Assembly: GCA_015679605.1 (NCBI GenBank)
Contig: JAAAVE010000927.1
Span: 1 to 11,932 of the forward strand
DNA length: 11,932 nt
Reading direction: 5' to 3'
DNA from: Podila epigama
Lineage: Eukaryota > Mortierellomycota > Mortierellomycetes > Mortierellales > Mortierellaceae
Below, piece by piece: positions 1 to 7,657 of this stretch; position 1 is the stretch's first letter; every line of letters starts with the position of its first letter. The notes below the pieces were generated by a model. The model was not told the origin of the DNA. It saw only the letters and a list, made by a program, of their open reading frames with translations, and searched no databases. The position numbers and the translations under genes were made by a program.

Positions 1-1299
1 TGGTACGAGCAACCTGACCCTTGGCCTTGTCACCAAGAACAATGATCTTGCTCTGGACACTATCCTCAGCCATGAGCTTGCGGGTGGCCTTGGCAACAGA
101 GGAGTGGATACCACCGCAGAGACCACGGTCAGAGGAGGAAACAATGTACACCTTCTCCTCGCCCTCCAAAGGAGCGGTCTTGGCGTTCTGGTAGATGTCT
201 AAAACAAAACAATTGATGCTTCATCCGTTAGATGGAATAATATTTTTAAGAAAGACATACTTTTTTTTGCGTGTGCCTTTTCATCATCGTTTCTTTGCTC
301 AAAAGATATCCACTGCAAGGTCTTTCATGCCAACTTCAAAATCACGTACTGGAAGAGGCGGCACCATAGGCGCGAGCAGACTCCATGGCGCGCTGAGCCT
401 TGCTGACCTTGGTGGAGGCAATCATCTTCATGGACTTTGTGATCTTGCCAATGTTCTTGATGGCGTTCAAGCGAAGCTGAACTATTATTTTATCAAAAAG
501 GGAGAAAACGCCAGAAATGCATGATGAGTATGCATGTAGTGAACTGGAAAGAAACAAAAGAACAAGGTCCAGTATCTGACGTGAACTCGGATGTTACGTA
601 CTCTCTCTGAGGGTACCCATGTTACGGGTCTGGTTGCTGGCGGCGCTAATATGGCGAACGTGGAAGAGAAAAGATAGGATGGTGAGCGGGTTTGTCGGGT
701 ACCTGCGGGCGTGTTGTGTGTGTATATGTGTATATGTGTGTATGTGTATGCTGACAACGGGGGCCATTTCTAGCTCAAAGAATCTTTCCATGTGGTCATC
801 CTTGCCACGCGCTTGAGCAAGTGATTGGGTTCCTTGGTTGCAAGATGATGTTAACGAGACTATTTTCTCATACCATCTCCTCGCAGCCAATCCCATTGCA
901 TCGTATCCCTTTAGCCCCAGAATGTCAAGCGAAAAGATAGGGTGAACGAGATTCTAGCATTGGTTGACTCTCAGATCCTTGCAAGATGTTTGACAGTGCC
1001 TGGTAACTGAGTGGTATTCGCGAAATAAAAGGTTGAAGTGGGCCGAAAGAAGGTGAATGAAAACATGTGATGCTGTTTGTCATGAACCAGAATATCTGAA
1101 ATGGGTCATATCCACCATGTAGACCATTCCTCAAGAGGTATTGAATTTTGTTCGGGCGGAAAAGGGTGGGTTGGGAGTTTGATGGTAATCAATTGCGCTT
1201 TTGTTGGAAATATTGGAAAGTTGGGCCCTTTTTGATAGGGTGGGAGGGGGGTTAGTACCTCAAGGCCGAGACAGCGGGCTGGGCACGGGTAGCGAACAT
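1..1299 (-). CDS. ATP3: Mitochondrial F1-ATP synthase gamma subunit, N-terminal part (partial, 4 exons)
   Basis: Central rotor shaft of mitochondrial F1Fo ATP synthase, which couples proton flow to ATP synthesis in the matrix. Exons on the minus strand: 1259-1299, 602-645, 350-481 and 1-198, the last cut by the window edge; the introns are 613, 120 and 151 nt. The joined frame is open for 138 codons. It begins MFATRAQPAVSALSAAS, a basic, Ser/Ala-rich sequence without acidic residues, typical of a mitochondrial presequence. The mature N-terminal helix follows across the exon 2/3 join (TLREIQLRLNAIKNIGKIT, then SMKMIASTK), and the F1-gamma hallmark SDRGLCGGIHS lies in exon 4. The tiny exon 1 (41 nt) and exon 2 (44 nt) rest on phase and on the family pattern. 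The C-terminal helix that enters the alpha3beta3 barrel lies outside the window. Identity is near certain; exon 1 is the least certain piece. Confidence 0.95.
646..1258 (-). other. Long first intron of ATP3 (613 nt)
   Basis: The donor is gtacta after position 1259 and the acceptor is attag, ending at 646 (minus strand). It is four to five times longer than the other introns of this gene and lies after only 41 coding nt. It holds a TG/TATG microsatellite (711-749). I found no further exon or intron-encoded RNA. Long first introns in housekeeping genes sometimes carry enhancing elements, but nothing here shows that directly. Confidence 0.8.
711..749. repeat. TG/TATG microsatellite inside ATP3 intron 1
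   Basis: An imperfect alternating purine-pyrimidine run made of gtgtgt and tatgtg units. It is non-coding, and such tracts vary in length between strains. Confidence 0.9.
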
Positions 1300-1564
1300 G
1301 ATGATGGGGATGATGAATGTTGACGAATACAAAGATTCAAAAGATCTGTTTTTTCCTCCCTTCCTTTTCCCTTTCCCTCAGTCCTCTCTCTCCCTTCACT
1401 TTCCAACGAGAGATGAGCGTAAATGTTCGGGTGGCTTATCCACTTGAATATTTTTATTGGCCGCCAAAAGTTCGCATTTCGCAACAAAGAGGGAAAGCAA
1501 GCGAAAAGCACCTCCAACTGTGTCCAAGTTGTTCAGGTGCATGGTACATAGTTCGTGCCTTGCT
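1300..1564 (-). promoter_or_regulatory. ATP3 promoter region, shared with the 3' end of the PLD-like gene
   Basis: A 265-nt gap between the stop of the upstream PLD-like gene and the ATP3 start. Seen: a CCAAT box in ATP3 orientation (ATTGG on the plus strand at 1456-1460), about 160 nt before the ATG, and a long polypurine tract on the ATP3 sense strand (about 1345-1405). CCAAT is the binding site of the HAP/NF-Y complex, which in fungi drives nuclear genes for respiration; that this site is used is inference. Confidence 0.5.
1453..1458 (-). terminator. Polyadenylation signal AATAAA for the PLD-like gene
   Basis: AATAAA read on the minus strand, about 107 nt past the TAA stop of the PLD-like gene. 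It overlaps the CCAAT box of ATP3: the minus-strand sequence reads CCAATAAAAA. Confidence 0.5.
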
Positions 1565-2867
1565 TTAATCGTTGAGTTGCTCGCACGCAAACTCACGCCA
1601 GAGCTTCTCAAACTCGGCCTTGAAGGCACGAACAGCCTGAGGTGAGTTGGTCAGAGTCAAGTCCTCGCGGTTATCAAAGCGCGCGCCTTTGGTCCAGTTG
1701 TACGAGCCATTGATGACCAGAGCATCGTCAATCACGACAAACTTGTGGTGCATATGTGCCGGGCTATGTAGCATGGCAGGAGCGCAAGAACATTATTGTT
1801 TGTCATTTGGTCAGTCAACAATTCCACTGTTGGATTCAATTTCTTTTGTGAATAGAAAAGTGCCTTGACATTTTTTTGTTTTTTAAAAAAAGAAATATCG
1901 TACGAGTTATCGACGCGGGTTGGGACATCATAATCACGAGCAAGACGGGTTACATCAGAACCCAAGTCTTCAGCCTGGTTTGTTGTGGAGGCAACGGGGC
2001 AATATCAGTACTGTACTCGTTCGTTTTTCTAGTGGATGATATCATCCTCGTATAGCAAAAGAAAGCAATGTAATACGTTACCTTGTCATTGTCCGAAATG
2101 ATTCTCACGTTCACGCCGCGGTCAAGTGCCTGAAAAAAGGGGATGTCGCAATAGCATATGCATCGAAATCAATTCATCTTGCAGGGATAGGCCCGGGATT
2201 CCATGGTTTACAGCCAACGGGAAAATAAAAATAACTCTTTTTAACTTACTCTGATGATCGTCTTTGCAATTTGGTCGTCAGTAATGGTAAAGACACAAAT
2301 ATCAAGCGACTTTTTCGCATTGTCCAGCGTCCTGACCAAGTTTTGAAAGCTGTCCTCCGACGGGAAGAACACTGGACTGACAAAGATGGAATTCTTGGGG
2401 CGCTCTGGTCGACTCTCCTTGTCACTGTCGCTGTCAATGTCGTGGTCATTATCATTGTCATGATGGCGGTGGAGATGGAGGTGGTAGCGATGTCCCTTGA
2501 TAACAGGTGAGAATGGAGGAGTAGAAGGATGGTCGCGCCCACCGTCGTCTGCGTTTAATCTTTCTGCAACTGCCGTCTCAAGCCAAGAAAAGGTACATCA
2601 AGAACGAGATGGTTGGCAACGTGAGTGGTGCTTATATAGGCCAATAACTACGTAGTGAAAATAACAGTGAACGAAAAGATGAGGCCATACCACATCTCTA
2701 TCCTGGTCTGATGACACCGAGTCTCGCGCAGTCTTGAATAATTGCTTCAGGGACGGAGCCCTGCCGTGCTCCTCGACGTGCTTCTCATAAACAGCAATGA
2801 GGTCGCGGTGAGTACCGCTCACAGTGACAGTGGACTCGCGCGTGACAGAGGAATACGAGACGTTCAT
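1565..2867 (-). CDS. Single-HKD phospholipase D-like protein (PLD6 / cardiolipin-hydrolase type), 273 aa, 5 exons
   Basis: PLD-superfamily phosphodiesterase. Exons (minus): 2691-2867, 2250-2576, 2082-2129, 1904-1974, 1565-1763; phases join without a stop and total 822 nt. Residues 1-66 form a small helical N-terminal region, and 87-120 a His/Asp-rich low-complexity linker. The catalytic core follows: IFVSPVFFPSE (123-133), SLDICVFTITDD (149-160), RIISDND and VDNSPAHMHHKFVVIDD. The HxKx4D motif is H213, K215 and D220, followed by GSYNWT (227-232). There is only one HKD motif, so, as in bacterial Nuc and animal PLD6/Zucchini, activity should need a homodimer. Known relatives cleave cardiolipin or act as nucleases; which applies here cannot be read from sequence. 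I see no N-terminal membrane anchor like that of animal PLD6. The exon 2 acceptor (gag at 2577-2579) is the weakest join but the only one in frame after an upstream stop. Divergent from PRP38. Confidence 0.9.
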
Positions 2868-3226
2868 GGCGTTCTATTTCTTCAATGGGAAAGGGGGGTT
2901 GTATGAATATTGGGCAATGTATGGGGTGAAATATGTGTGGGAAAGAGAAAAAAGCAGAAGAGAAAGGGCATAGTTCTCTTTTTTTTTTCTTTTATGCTGC
3001 TGTTGTTTTCTCACGCAAACCATGTGTCTGGACTAAACCACCCCCAATAGGTGTTTGTGTCCTGTCACAACGCACAAGCATATGCATCCATCCATCCTCT
3101 TTGGACATTTGGAACGTGTTTTTTTTTTTCTTTTTTTTTCTTCGTGGAACATACTTAAGGGTATTTAATCACATATCTTTCAATCTTTTGCCCCAAGCGA
3201 ATTCGATTCTGTAGCTTTTTTTCACC
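2868..3226. promoter_or_regulatory. Divergent promoter gap between the PLD-like gene and PRP38
   Basis: 359 nt with no credible ORF. There is one CCAAT in each orientation: minus-strand CCAAT at 2909-2913, about 40 nt before the PLD-like start, and plus-strand CCAAT at 3044-3048, about 180 nt before PRP38. Two T-rich tracts (about 2979-2994 and 3119-3139) and a TATA-like TATTTAA at 3162-3168 point toward PRP38. The latter's start context is caccATGG, a strong initiation context. Poly-T tracts of this kind often disfavour nucleosomes in fungi; use of these elements is inference. Confidence 0.5.
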
Positions 3227-4352
3227 ATGGCAATGGACAACAAGACAGTGCGGGATGCCATCGCCATCCATGGAACAGATCCTCAGTTTTTGATTGAAAA
3301 GATTCTCAGAACAAGAATCTATGAATGCACGTACTGGAAGGAGCAATGCTTTGGACTGACAGGTAATGTGGTGGCCTGTTTTTGCAATCAATTTTAGAAA
3401 TGAATGCATTGTTTATTGATCAAGTGGCTAACCTACTCAAACTGTCAATAGAGTCAACCATCATTGAAAAGGCGTATGGGCTTAATGCTATTGGTGGCCA
3501 GTATGGTATTCAGAAACCTACCGACTTCATTTGCCTCGTCCTGAAGCTTTTACAGCTCCAACCTCGGGAAGAGATTGTATTCAAATACATTACAGGTCTA
3601 AGCGAGTCTGACAACAACAAGTATGGATCACATACTCATACTCTTATTATTGAAATATGTCTTGATCTTGTTTTTTTTTCAAGTTGAAGTTTAGACTCTT
3701 ACAGAGTTGACGGTATTTAACGCCTTTTATTCCCATCGCGACTTAGGTATCTACGAGCGCTTGGCGCGTTCTATTTGCGACTGACAGGAAAGCCTGCTAC
3801 GATCTACAAATATCTGGAACCCCTGTTGGATGATGGTCGGAAACTTAGGAAACGTGGAATGGGTAAGGTTTATGCCAATTATGGATATGGTGAAAAGTAA
3901 GAGAGGTTGGAGGACATTTGGTCTGACTTTTTTTTTATTGTTTTGAATTGTTAGGTGGGTATATGCTCACTCATGTTGACGAGTTTGTTGATGAACTGTT
4001 GCGGGAAGAGCGCGTCTGCGACGTTGTTCTACCTCGCTTGGTCAAACGACATGTTCTCGAGGACTTGGGAGAGCTGGATCCCAGAGTCAGTACACTGGAG
4101 ACCTTGGAGATGGAACTGGAGGAAGAAAGGCGAGCTGCCGAGCAAGCAGAAGGTGGTAGTGGCGACGAGCGCTCTCGCTCTCGTTCTCGCTCGCGTTCCC
4201 TTAGCAGAAGTAGGAGCCGAAGCGTTGACAGGAGCAAGAGCAGGAGCAAGAGCAGGACTAAGAGCAGGAGCAGAAGCCCGAGGAGACGTAGCCGCAGCAG
4301 AAGCCCTAGGAGACGTAGGTACAGCCGCAGCAGGAGTCCCAGAAGCAGAAGA

Positions 4353-4384
<32 letters not shown>

Positions 4385-4406
4385 TCCCAGAAGAAGTAGA
4401 CGTTAA
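3227..4406 (+). CDS. PRP38: PRP38 pre-mRNA splicing factor with RS domain, 290 aa, 4 exons
   Basis: Component of the U4/U6.U5 tri-snRNP, needed for spliceosome activation in the nucleus. Exons 3227-3362, 3452-3620, 3747-3862 and 3955-4406 (introns 89, 126, 92 nt) join to 873 nt. The PRP38 domain covers about residues 1-185: GTDPQFLIEKILRTRIYEC, then YWKEQCFGLT, QKPTDFICLVLKLLQLQP, YLRALGAFYLRLTG, YKYLEPLLDD, HVDEFVDELL, ERVCDVVLPRL. An acidic helical stretch follows (about 188-205), then an RS domain (about 213-290) of repeated Arg-Ser, SPRR and SKSR units. The start is the first ATG in a strong context; a second Met lies two codons on. Length and RS tail resemble animal PRPF38A (312 aa) more than budding-yeast Prp38 (242 aa, no RS tail). 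Identity is very secure. Confidence 0.97.
4203..4400 (+). repeat. RS-domain coding repeat (AGCAGG / AGAAGC hexamer-like)
   Basis: Purine-rich near-tandem hexamers encoding the Arg-Ser repeats of PRP38. Because the unit is a multiple of three without stops, the other forward frames also stay open and give spurious Ala/Gly-rich ORFs. Such tracts can change length by slippage. Confidence 0.85.
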
Positions 4407-4452
4407 TTGATCAACGAGCTAACTCTAAGTCACATGCTGATATTGGATGTTG

Positions 4453-4458
4453 AATAAA
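4453..4458 (+). terminator. Polyadenylation signal AATAAA for PRP38
   Basis: AATAAA 47 nt past the PRP38 stop, followed immediately by a T-tract (4462-4475), the usual downstream U-rich context. The next gene starts only 73 nt later. Confidence 0.7.
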
Positions 4459-4475
4459 TGGTTTTTTTTTTTTTT

Positions 4476-4496
4476 CTTTTGACTTTTGACTTTTGA
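4476..4496 (+). repeat. Three tandem CTTTTGA heptamers upstream of the 4531 gene
   Basis: Exact tandem copies at 4476-4482, 4483-4489 and 4490-4496, followed by a degenerate CTTTTTC. They lie 35-55 nt before the next ATG, so probably in its core promoter or 5' UTR. Confidence 0.9.
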
Positions 4497-4530
4497 CTTT
4501 TTCTCACTTGTACATTTTTCACATTTCGCC

Positions 4531-5333
4531 ATGTCTGAAAAGGATTCACTCACGTCTGTTGTCAGCACCTCACATCAGCCAGCGAGCACTGACCAAGGTG
4601 ATGTTGACATGACACCTGGTAACAGTACCTCACCTCCCGTATCACCTCTGAGGCACGTTGAACCAGAACAGATACTAGAGAAAGCGAGCAACATCACACA
4701 GGCTGAAGACACCATCAGCAGCCTTCCTACGGAGGCACCCAAGTCACTCGACAGCGGTCCAGGTGTGATACAAGTTCAGAGCTCAGAGCCGCAGATGCAA
4801 CATGCCACTGTGGCGGAAGAGACAACACACGCAGGCCCACTTGCAGACTATGCAACACTCAAGGAAGCACTGGACATCCATCGCGACAACACTATTCGTA
4901 CATTCAAAGGTCGGTCAGTGATTAGGCTTTGAACTTTTTTTTTTTCTTTTTTTTTTTCTCACACCCTATCGCACATGCATACTCTCGTCTTCCTCTCCCT
5001 CACTGGTTCCAACTATTAGAAGTGAGCATGGTACTTGACACTATAAATGCCGAGTTGCAGTGCATTTACTCCGAGTTTCTCAACCAACAGTACCGAGCAA
5101 TCGAAGCGGACCTTATCCATTTCCGAAAAACTAGCTCTCAGCGTGAACAGGAGCAAGGTAGGAGTGTTTTTTTTCTCTGGTATATGCTGTACCATGACTC
5201 AAAAGATGACGCTGACCAAGAAAAGGTGCGTCCTTTTTATTTCATGTTCAAACTTGATATCCTAGCTCGACTGCAACAACAGCTGGCAGCGTTCTTGAGT
5301 GCTATGAAAGAAGCTTGTTCGATCTTTGAATAG
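4531..5333 (+). CDS. Unrecognised protein with disordered N-terminus and helical C-terminus, 194 aa, 3 exons
   Basis: I do not recognise a family. Model: exons 4531-4909, 5020-5157, 5266-5333 (introns 110 and 108 nt), total 585 nt. Residues 1 to about 105 are Ser/Thr/Pro/Glu-rich and look disordered (for example DVDMTPGNSTSPPVSPLRH). Residues about 110-194 are predicted helical or coiled-coil by eye: MVLDTINAELQCIYSEFLNQ, then RAIEADLIHFRKTSSQREQE and ARLQQQLAAFLSAMKEA. No signal peptide or membrane segment is seen. The start at 4531 follows cgcc and is the first ATG in frame. Donor 1 (G|gtcggt) is weak but is the only GT that keeps phase with the downstream helix. Intron 2 has good gtagga...ctag ends, yet is readable through without a stop. 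The layout suits a small adaptor or complex subunit; that is inference only. Tandem with PRP38, 124 nt after its stop. Confidence 0.75.
5158..5265 (+). other. Intron 2 of the 4531 gene, phase-preserving and stop-free
   Basis: 108 nt, a multiple of three, with no stop codon in the frame of the flanking exons. Retention would insert 36 residues (including FFLWYMLY) with the C-terminus unchanged, giving a 230-aa isoform instead of 194. Boundaries gtagga / cctag look functional, and splicing restores a continuous Gln/Glu/Arg helix (EQEQARLQQQ), so I take splicing as the main form. Confidence 0.65.
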
Positions 5334-5336
5334 TGC

Positions 5337-5466
5337 TTTATTCTTTTTTTTTTTCTATCTCTCTCCTTTTCACTACTTTCTTTACATTCTGTTCTGAACA
5401 AGTCTAGTAAGTTTATTGCTGTAGCACATCTTTGCGAACTTAGTGTGCGTACAAAAAAAAAATAAA
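5337..5466. terminator. Interlocked polyadenylation signals of convergent genes
   Basis: Between the stops at 5333 and 5477 (143 nt). Minus-strand AATAAA at 5412-5417 and again at 5337-5342 serve the F-box gene. Plus-strand AATAAA at 5461-5466 serves the 4531 gene, only 11 nt from the F-box stop codon. Cleavage 10-30 nt after that signal would place the plus-strand 3' end inside the last codons of the F-box gene. Confidence 0.6.
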
Positions 5467-5476
5467 GTACACACCT

Positions 5477-7657
5477 TCACATCCACGCGTAACTTTTCCC
5501 ATTAAAATACGAAAAGGCTATGCCCGGTCGAAGCTGAAGCAGCTGCGGCTCCAATGTAGCAAAATCAATATATGCATTCTTGAAACACATTTTGAACCGC
5601 ACCATCCTTGACCAGTGCTTAAAACACTCTGTCTCATCCTCGTTCAAGACCGGCGCATCTCTCTTATGGCGCCGTCGTGTCAACTGTACACGCTCACCCA
5701 TCCATCGGAAACAGTCAATGTCGATCTTGCCCTTGCAATCTCCCTCGAGTCTCAGATGTTCTAGATACTGAAGCTGGCCTAGGATACTGAAACTGTTGTC
5801 CCGTTGAACATATGTCGTTGCTTTACCAACATCATAGTTCCTGTGCCTGAACTTGATTCGGATATGAGGAGGTTCATGCTTCCTCTTGAAGTACCGTGTT
5901 GTCGCCTCAGGTGCAACCTGGCCAATGTCGAGATTATAGACAGTCAATGTCAGGTCAACGAGTCGCGGACATTGCCTTACTAGATACCAATAGAGGTCTG
6001 TGGACGCGAAAAGGCCGATTTTCAAGGTATGAAGGTTATGACACATCCACTGGGTTGGGTGGGGTAACTCTCGAATCTCATTCTTGGCAACCTGCCTAGC
6101 AATCCGTTTCGCCAGTCGAGCCTTGCGCTTCTTGACACCGTTGGAGTCGCGTTCACCTGGAAAGTAGTAAGACTTTTTGACGGGAGGGAGTACATGGCTG
6201 TCGTTGAGGAATTCATGTGGCGCGCAAAAGGACACAAGATTAGGCCCGGACCTCATAAGTAGATCTATGACTGGACCACAGGACCATCCCAGTCCATAAG
6301 GATTCTTCATGATGTCAATATGTGTCATTCGGCCATAAAACAAGGGAGAGAGTCGTTCCGAAATGGGCAGTTTTCGTACAGTATCCATGAACGCCAGATG
6401 TGTGATCTGTGGAAAGTTTTTCTGCAGGGCTTCTGTCTCTTCTTTCTGGCACGATTCACGCGTTTCTTGAATTATTTGAATGTGCTCAAGTCTTGGACAG
6501 TGTTCGGCTGCGTGGCTGTACAGGCGGTCGATATTCCACGTAGTAGCATTCACCGGACGAGGAAGATATGTCAAGAAATTGCAGATGAGCGTGAAGTGCT
6601 CAAGTGATGGCATGGCCTCAAAAAGGTGAAGGATGGATTCGCTCGTGATGAAAGCGTGCTTGGCTGAGAAATGGCGTAACTTGTTGTAGGGTCCAGGATA
6701 TTTTTTGATGGTCAGCGCTTCTAGCTCGTCTTTATCGTCGGTACCGGCGGTAGAGGCCTTGATATTCGTAGTATTAAAGGTCATGCTGCAATTGCTGTAG
6801 GCTTTTGTAAAAGTAAATACTTCTAGATTCGAGCAATGCGTCAGAAGCAGCATCAGATCAAGGCTCTCACACCATCCGAGAATCTCGAGTGTATGGATGT
6901 GGCCCAGATGAGGTAGAAACGGCCAAAAATCCTTTGGAGAGGAATCACAAGAAAAACTGTGAAGGACAAGTCGACGTGGAAAGTCCAGGAGACAGGTCTT
7001 GCCGAGGCTCCTTGCCTGCTGTGCTGTGATAGATGCTATTCTGTAGGCAGCTGATCGACCATGGCTGTTCCCTGGATGATTGAGGAACGGATGGTGCAAT
7101 GGTGCGAGTGTTGGCATGACTTCTTCGATTGGATCCGTGATGGTCTTTCGAAACCGTTTTAAGCCTGGCTCCAGTGAATTAAAGGGGGCTACGCGATCCT
7201 TTGTCTCACTATGATCATAGGCGCAATGGATGACGAGGGTATTCAAGGTCACCATCCTGGTCAACAATATGTCTTCACTCTTCTGGCTACCTAGGACCCA
7301 ACGACCTTGCTTGCGTATGAACGGCGCCGCAGCAAGGTACCACGTTTTACAGACGCGACAGATGGTGTGTTGAAGGACTGTCTGGCTCGCAAAGGAGCAG
7401 ATCCGTTCAAGAATCTCGGGAAAGATGTGCAGTGATCGAATGGCTTTCTGGACCGCCTTGGACCTCTCCCTTGCCCGTCGTGTTCGGGCTTCTTGCGCGA
7501 GGCGGCGTTCAAGAACGGTTAACCGCGGCTGAAGGACAAAGTCCCCATAAAACTCTTTTTCCGATGTGCAGGACTCGTTTGTATCACTCCATATATCATC
7601 GTCATGATCATGGTTGCTATGCTGAGCGTCACGTCTTCCTTGTCTTCTTTGGATCAT
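5477..7657 (-). CDS. F-box / leucine-rich-repeat-like protein, 726 aa, single exon
   Basis: Probable substrate adaptor of an SCF (Skp1-Cullin1-F-box) ubiquitin ligase. The F-box is at about residues 75-114 (HIFPEILERICSFA, then HTICRVCKTWYLAAAPFI), preceded by a basic helical stretch (about 44-72) and an acidic His/Asp-rich N-terminus (HDHDDDIWSD). The rest carries degenerate LRR-like units, for example HIHTLEILGWCESLDLMLLL (254-273), CPRLEHIQI, CPRLVDLTL and YLEHLRLEG, as in fungal F-box/LRR proteins whose repeats are hard to detect. A Lys/Arg cluster at 509-525 (KKRKARLAKRIARQVAK) could be a nuclear localisation signal. No introns, unlike every neighbour. The start at 7657 is the first ATG of a long open frame. 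Convergent with the 4531 gene. The substrate cannot be inferred. Such genes are often multicopy in Mortierella-like fungi. Confidence 0.9.
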   Translation of the reverse strand: MIQRRQGRRDAQHSNHDHDDDIWSDTNESCTSEKEFYGDFVLQPRLTVLERRLAQEARTRRARERSKAVQKAIRSLHIFPEILERICSFASQTVLQHTICRVCKTWYLAAAPFIRKQGRWVLGSQKSEDILLTRMVTLNTLVIHCAYDHSETKDRVAPFNSLEPGLKRFRKTITDPIEEVMPTLAPLHHPFLNHPGNSHGRSAAYRIASITAQQARSLGKTCLLDFPRRLVLHSFSCDSSPKDFWPFLPHLGHIHTLEILGWCESLDLMLLLTHCSNLEVFTFTKAYSNCSMTFNTTNIKASTAGTDDKDELEALTIKKYPGPYNKLRHFSAKHAFITSESILHLFEAMPSLEHFTLICNFLTYLPRPVNATTWNIDRLYSHAAEHCPRLEHIQIIQETRESCQKEETEALQKNFPQITHLAFMDTVRKLPISERLSPLFYGRMTHIDIMKNPYGLGWSCGPVIDLLMRSGPNLVSFCAPHEFLNDSHVLPPVKKSYYFPGERDSNGVKKRKARLAKRIARQVAKNEIRELPHPTQWMCHNLHTLKIGLFASTDLYWYLVRQCPRLVDLTLTVYNLDIGQVAPEATTRYFKRKHEPPHIRIKFRHRNYDVGKATTYVQRDNSFSILGQLQYLEHLRLEGDCKGKIDIDCFRWMGERVQLTRRRHKRDAPVLNEDETECFKHWSRMVRFKMCFKNAYIDFATLEPQLLQLRPGIAFSYFNGKSYAWM

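Noticed and set aside
3955-4410. Long open frame overlapping PRP38 exon 4, Ala/Gly/Glu-rich
   Set aside because: A by-product of the stop-free hexamer repeat encoding the RS domain. The real frame is fixed by the PRP38 domain and by splice phase.
5210-5226. Micro-exon inside intron 2 of the 4531 gene
   Set aside because: It would need a poor acceptor (ctcaaaag) and a 40-nt intron, and would break phase with the last exon.
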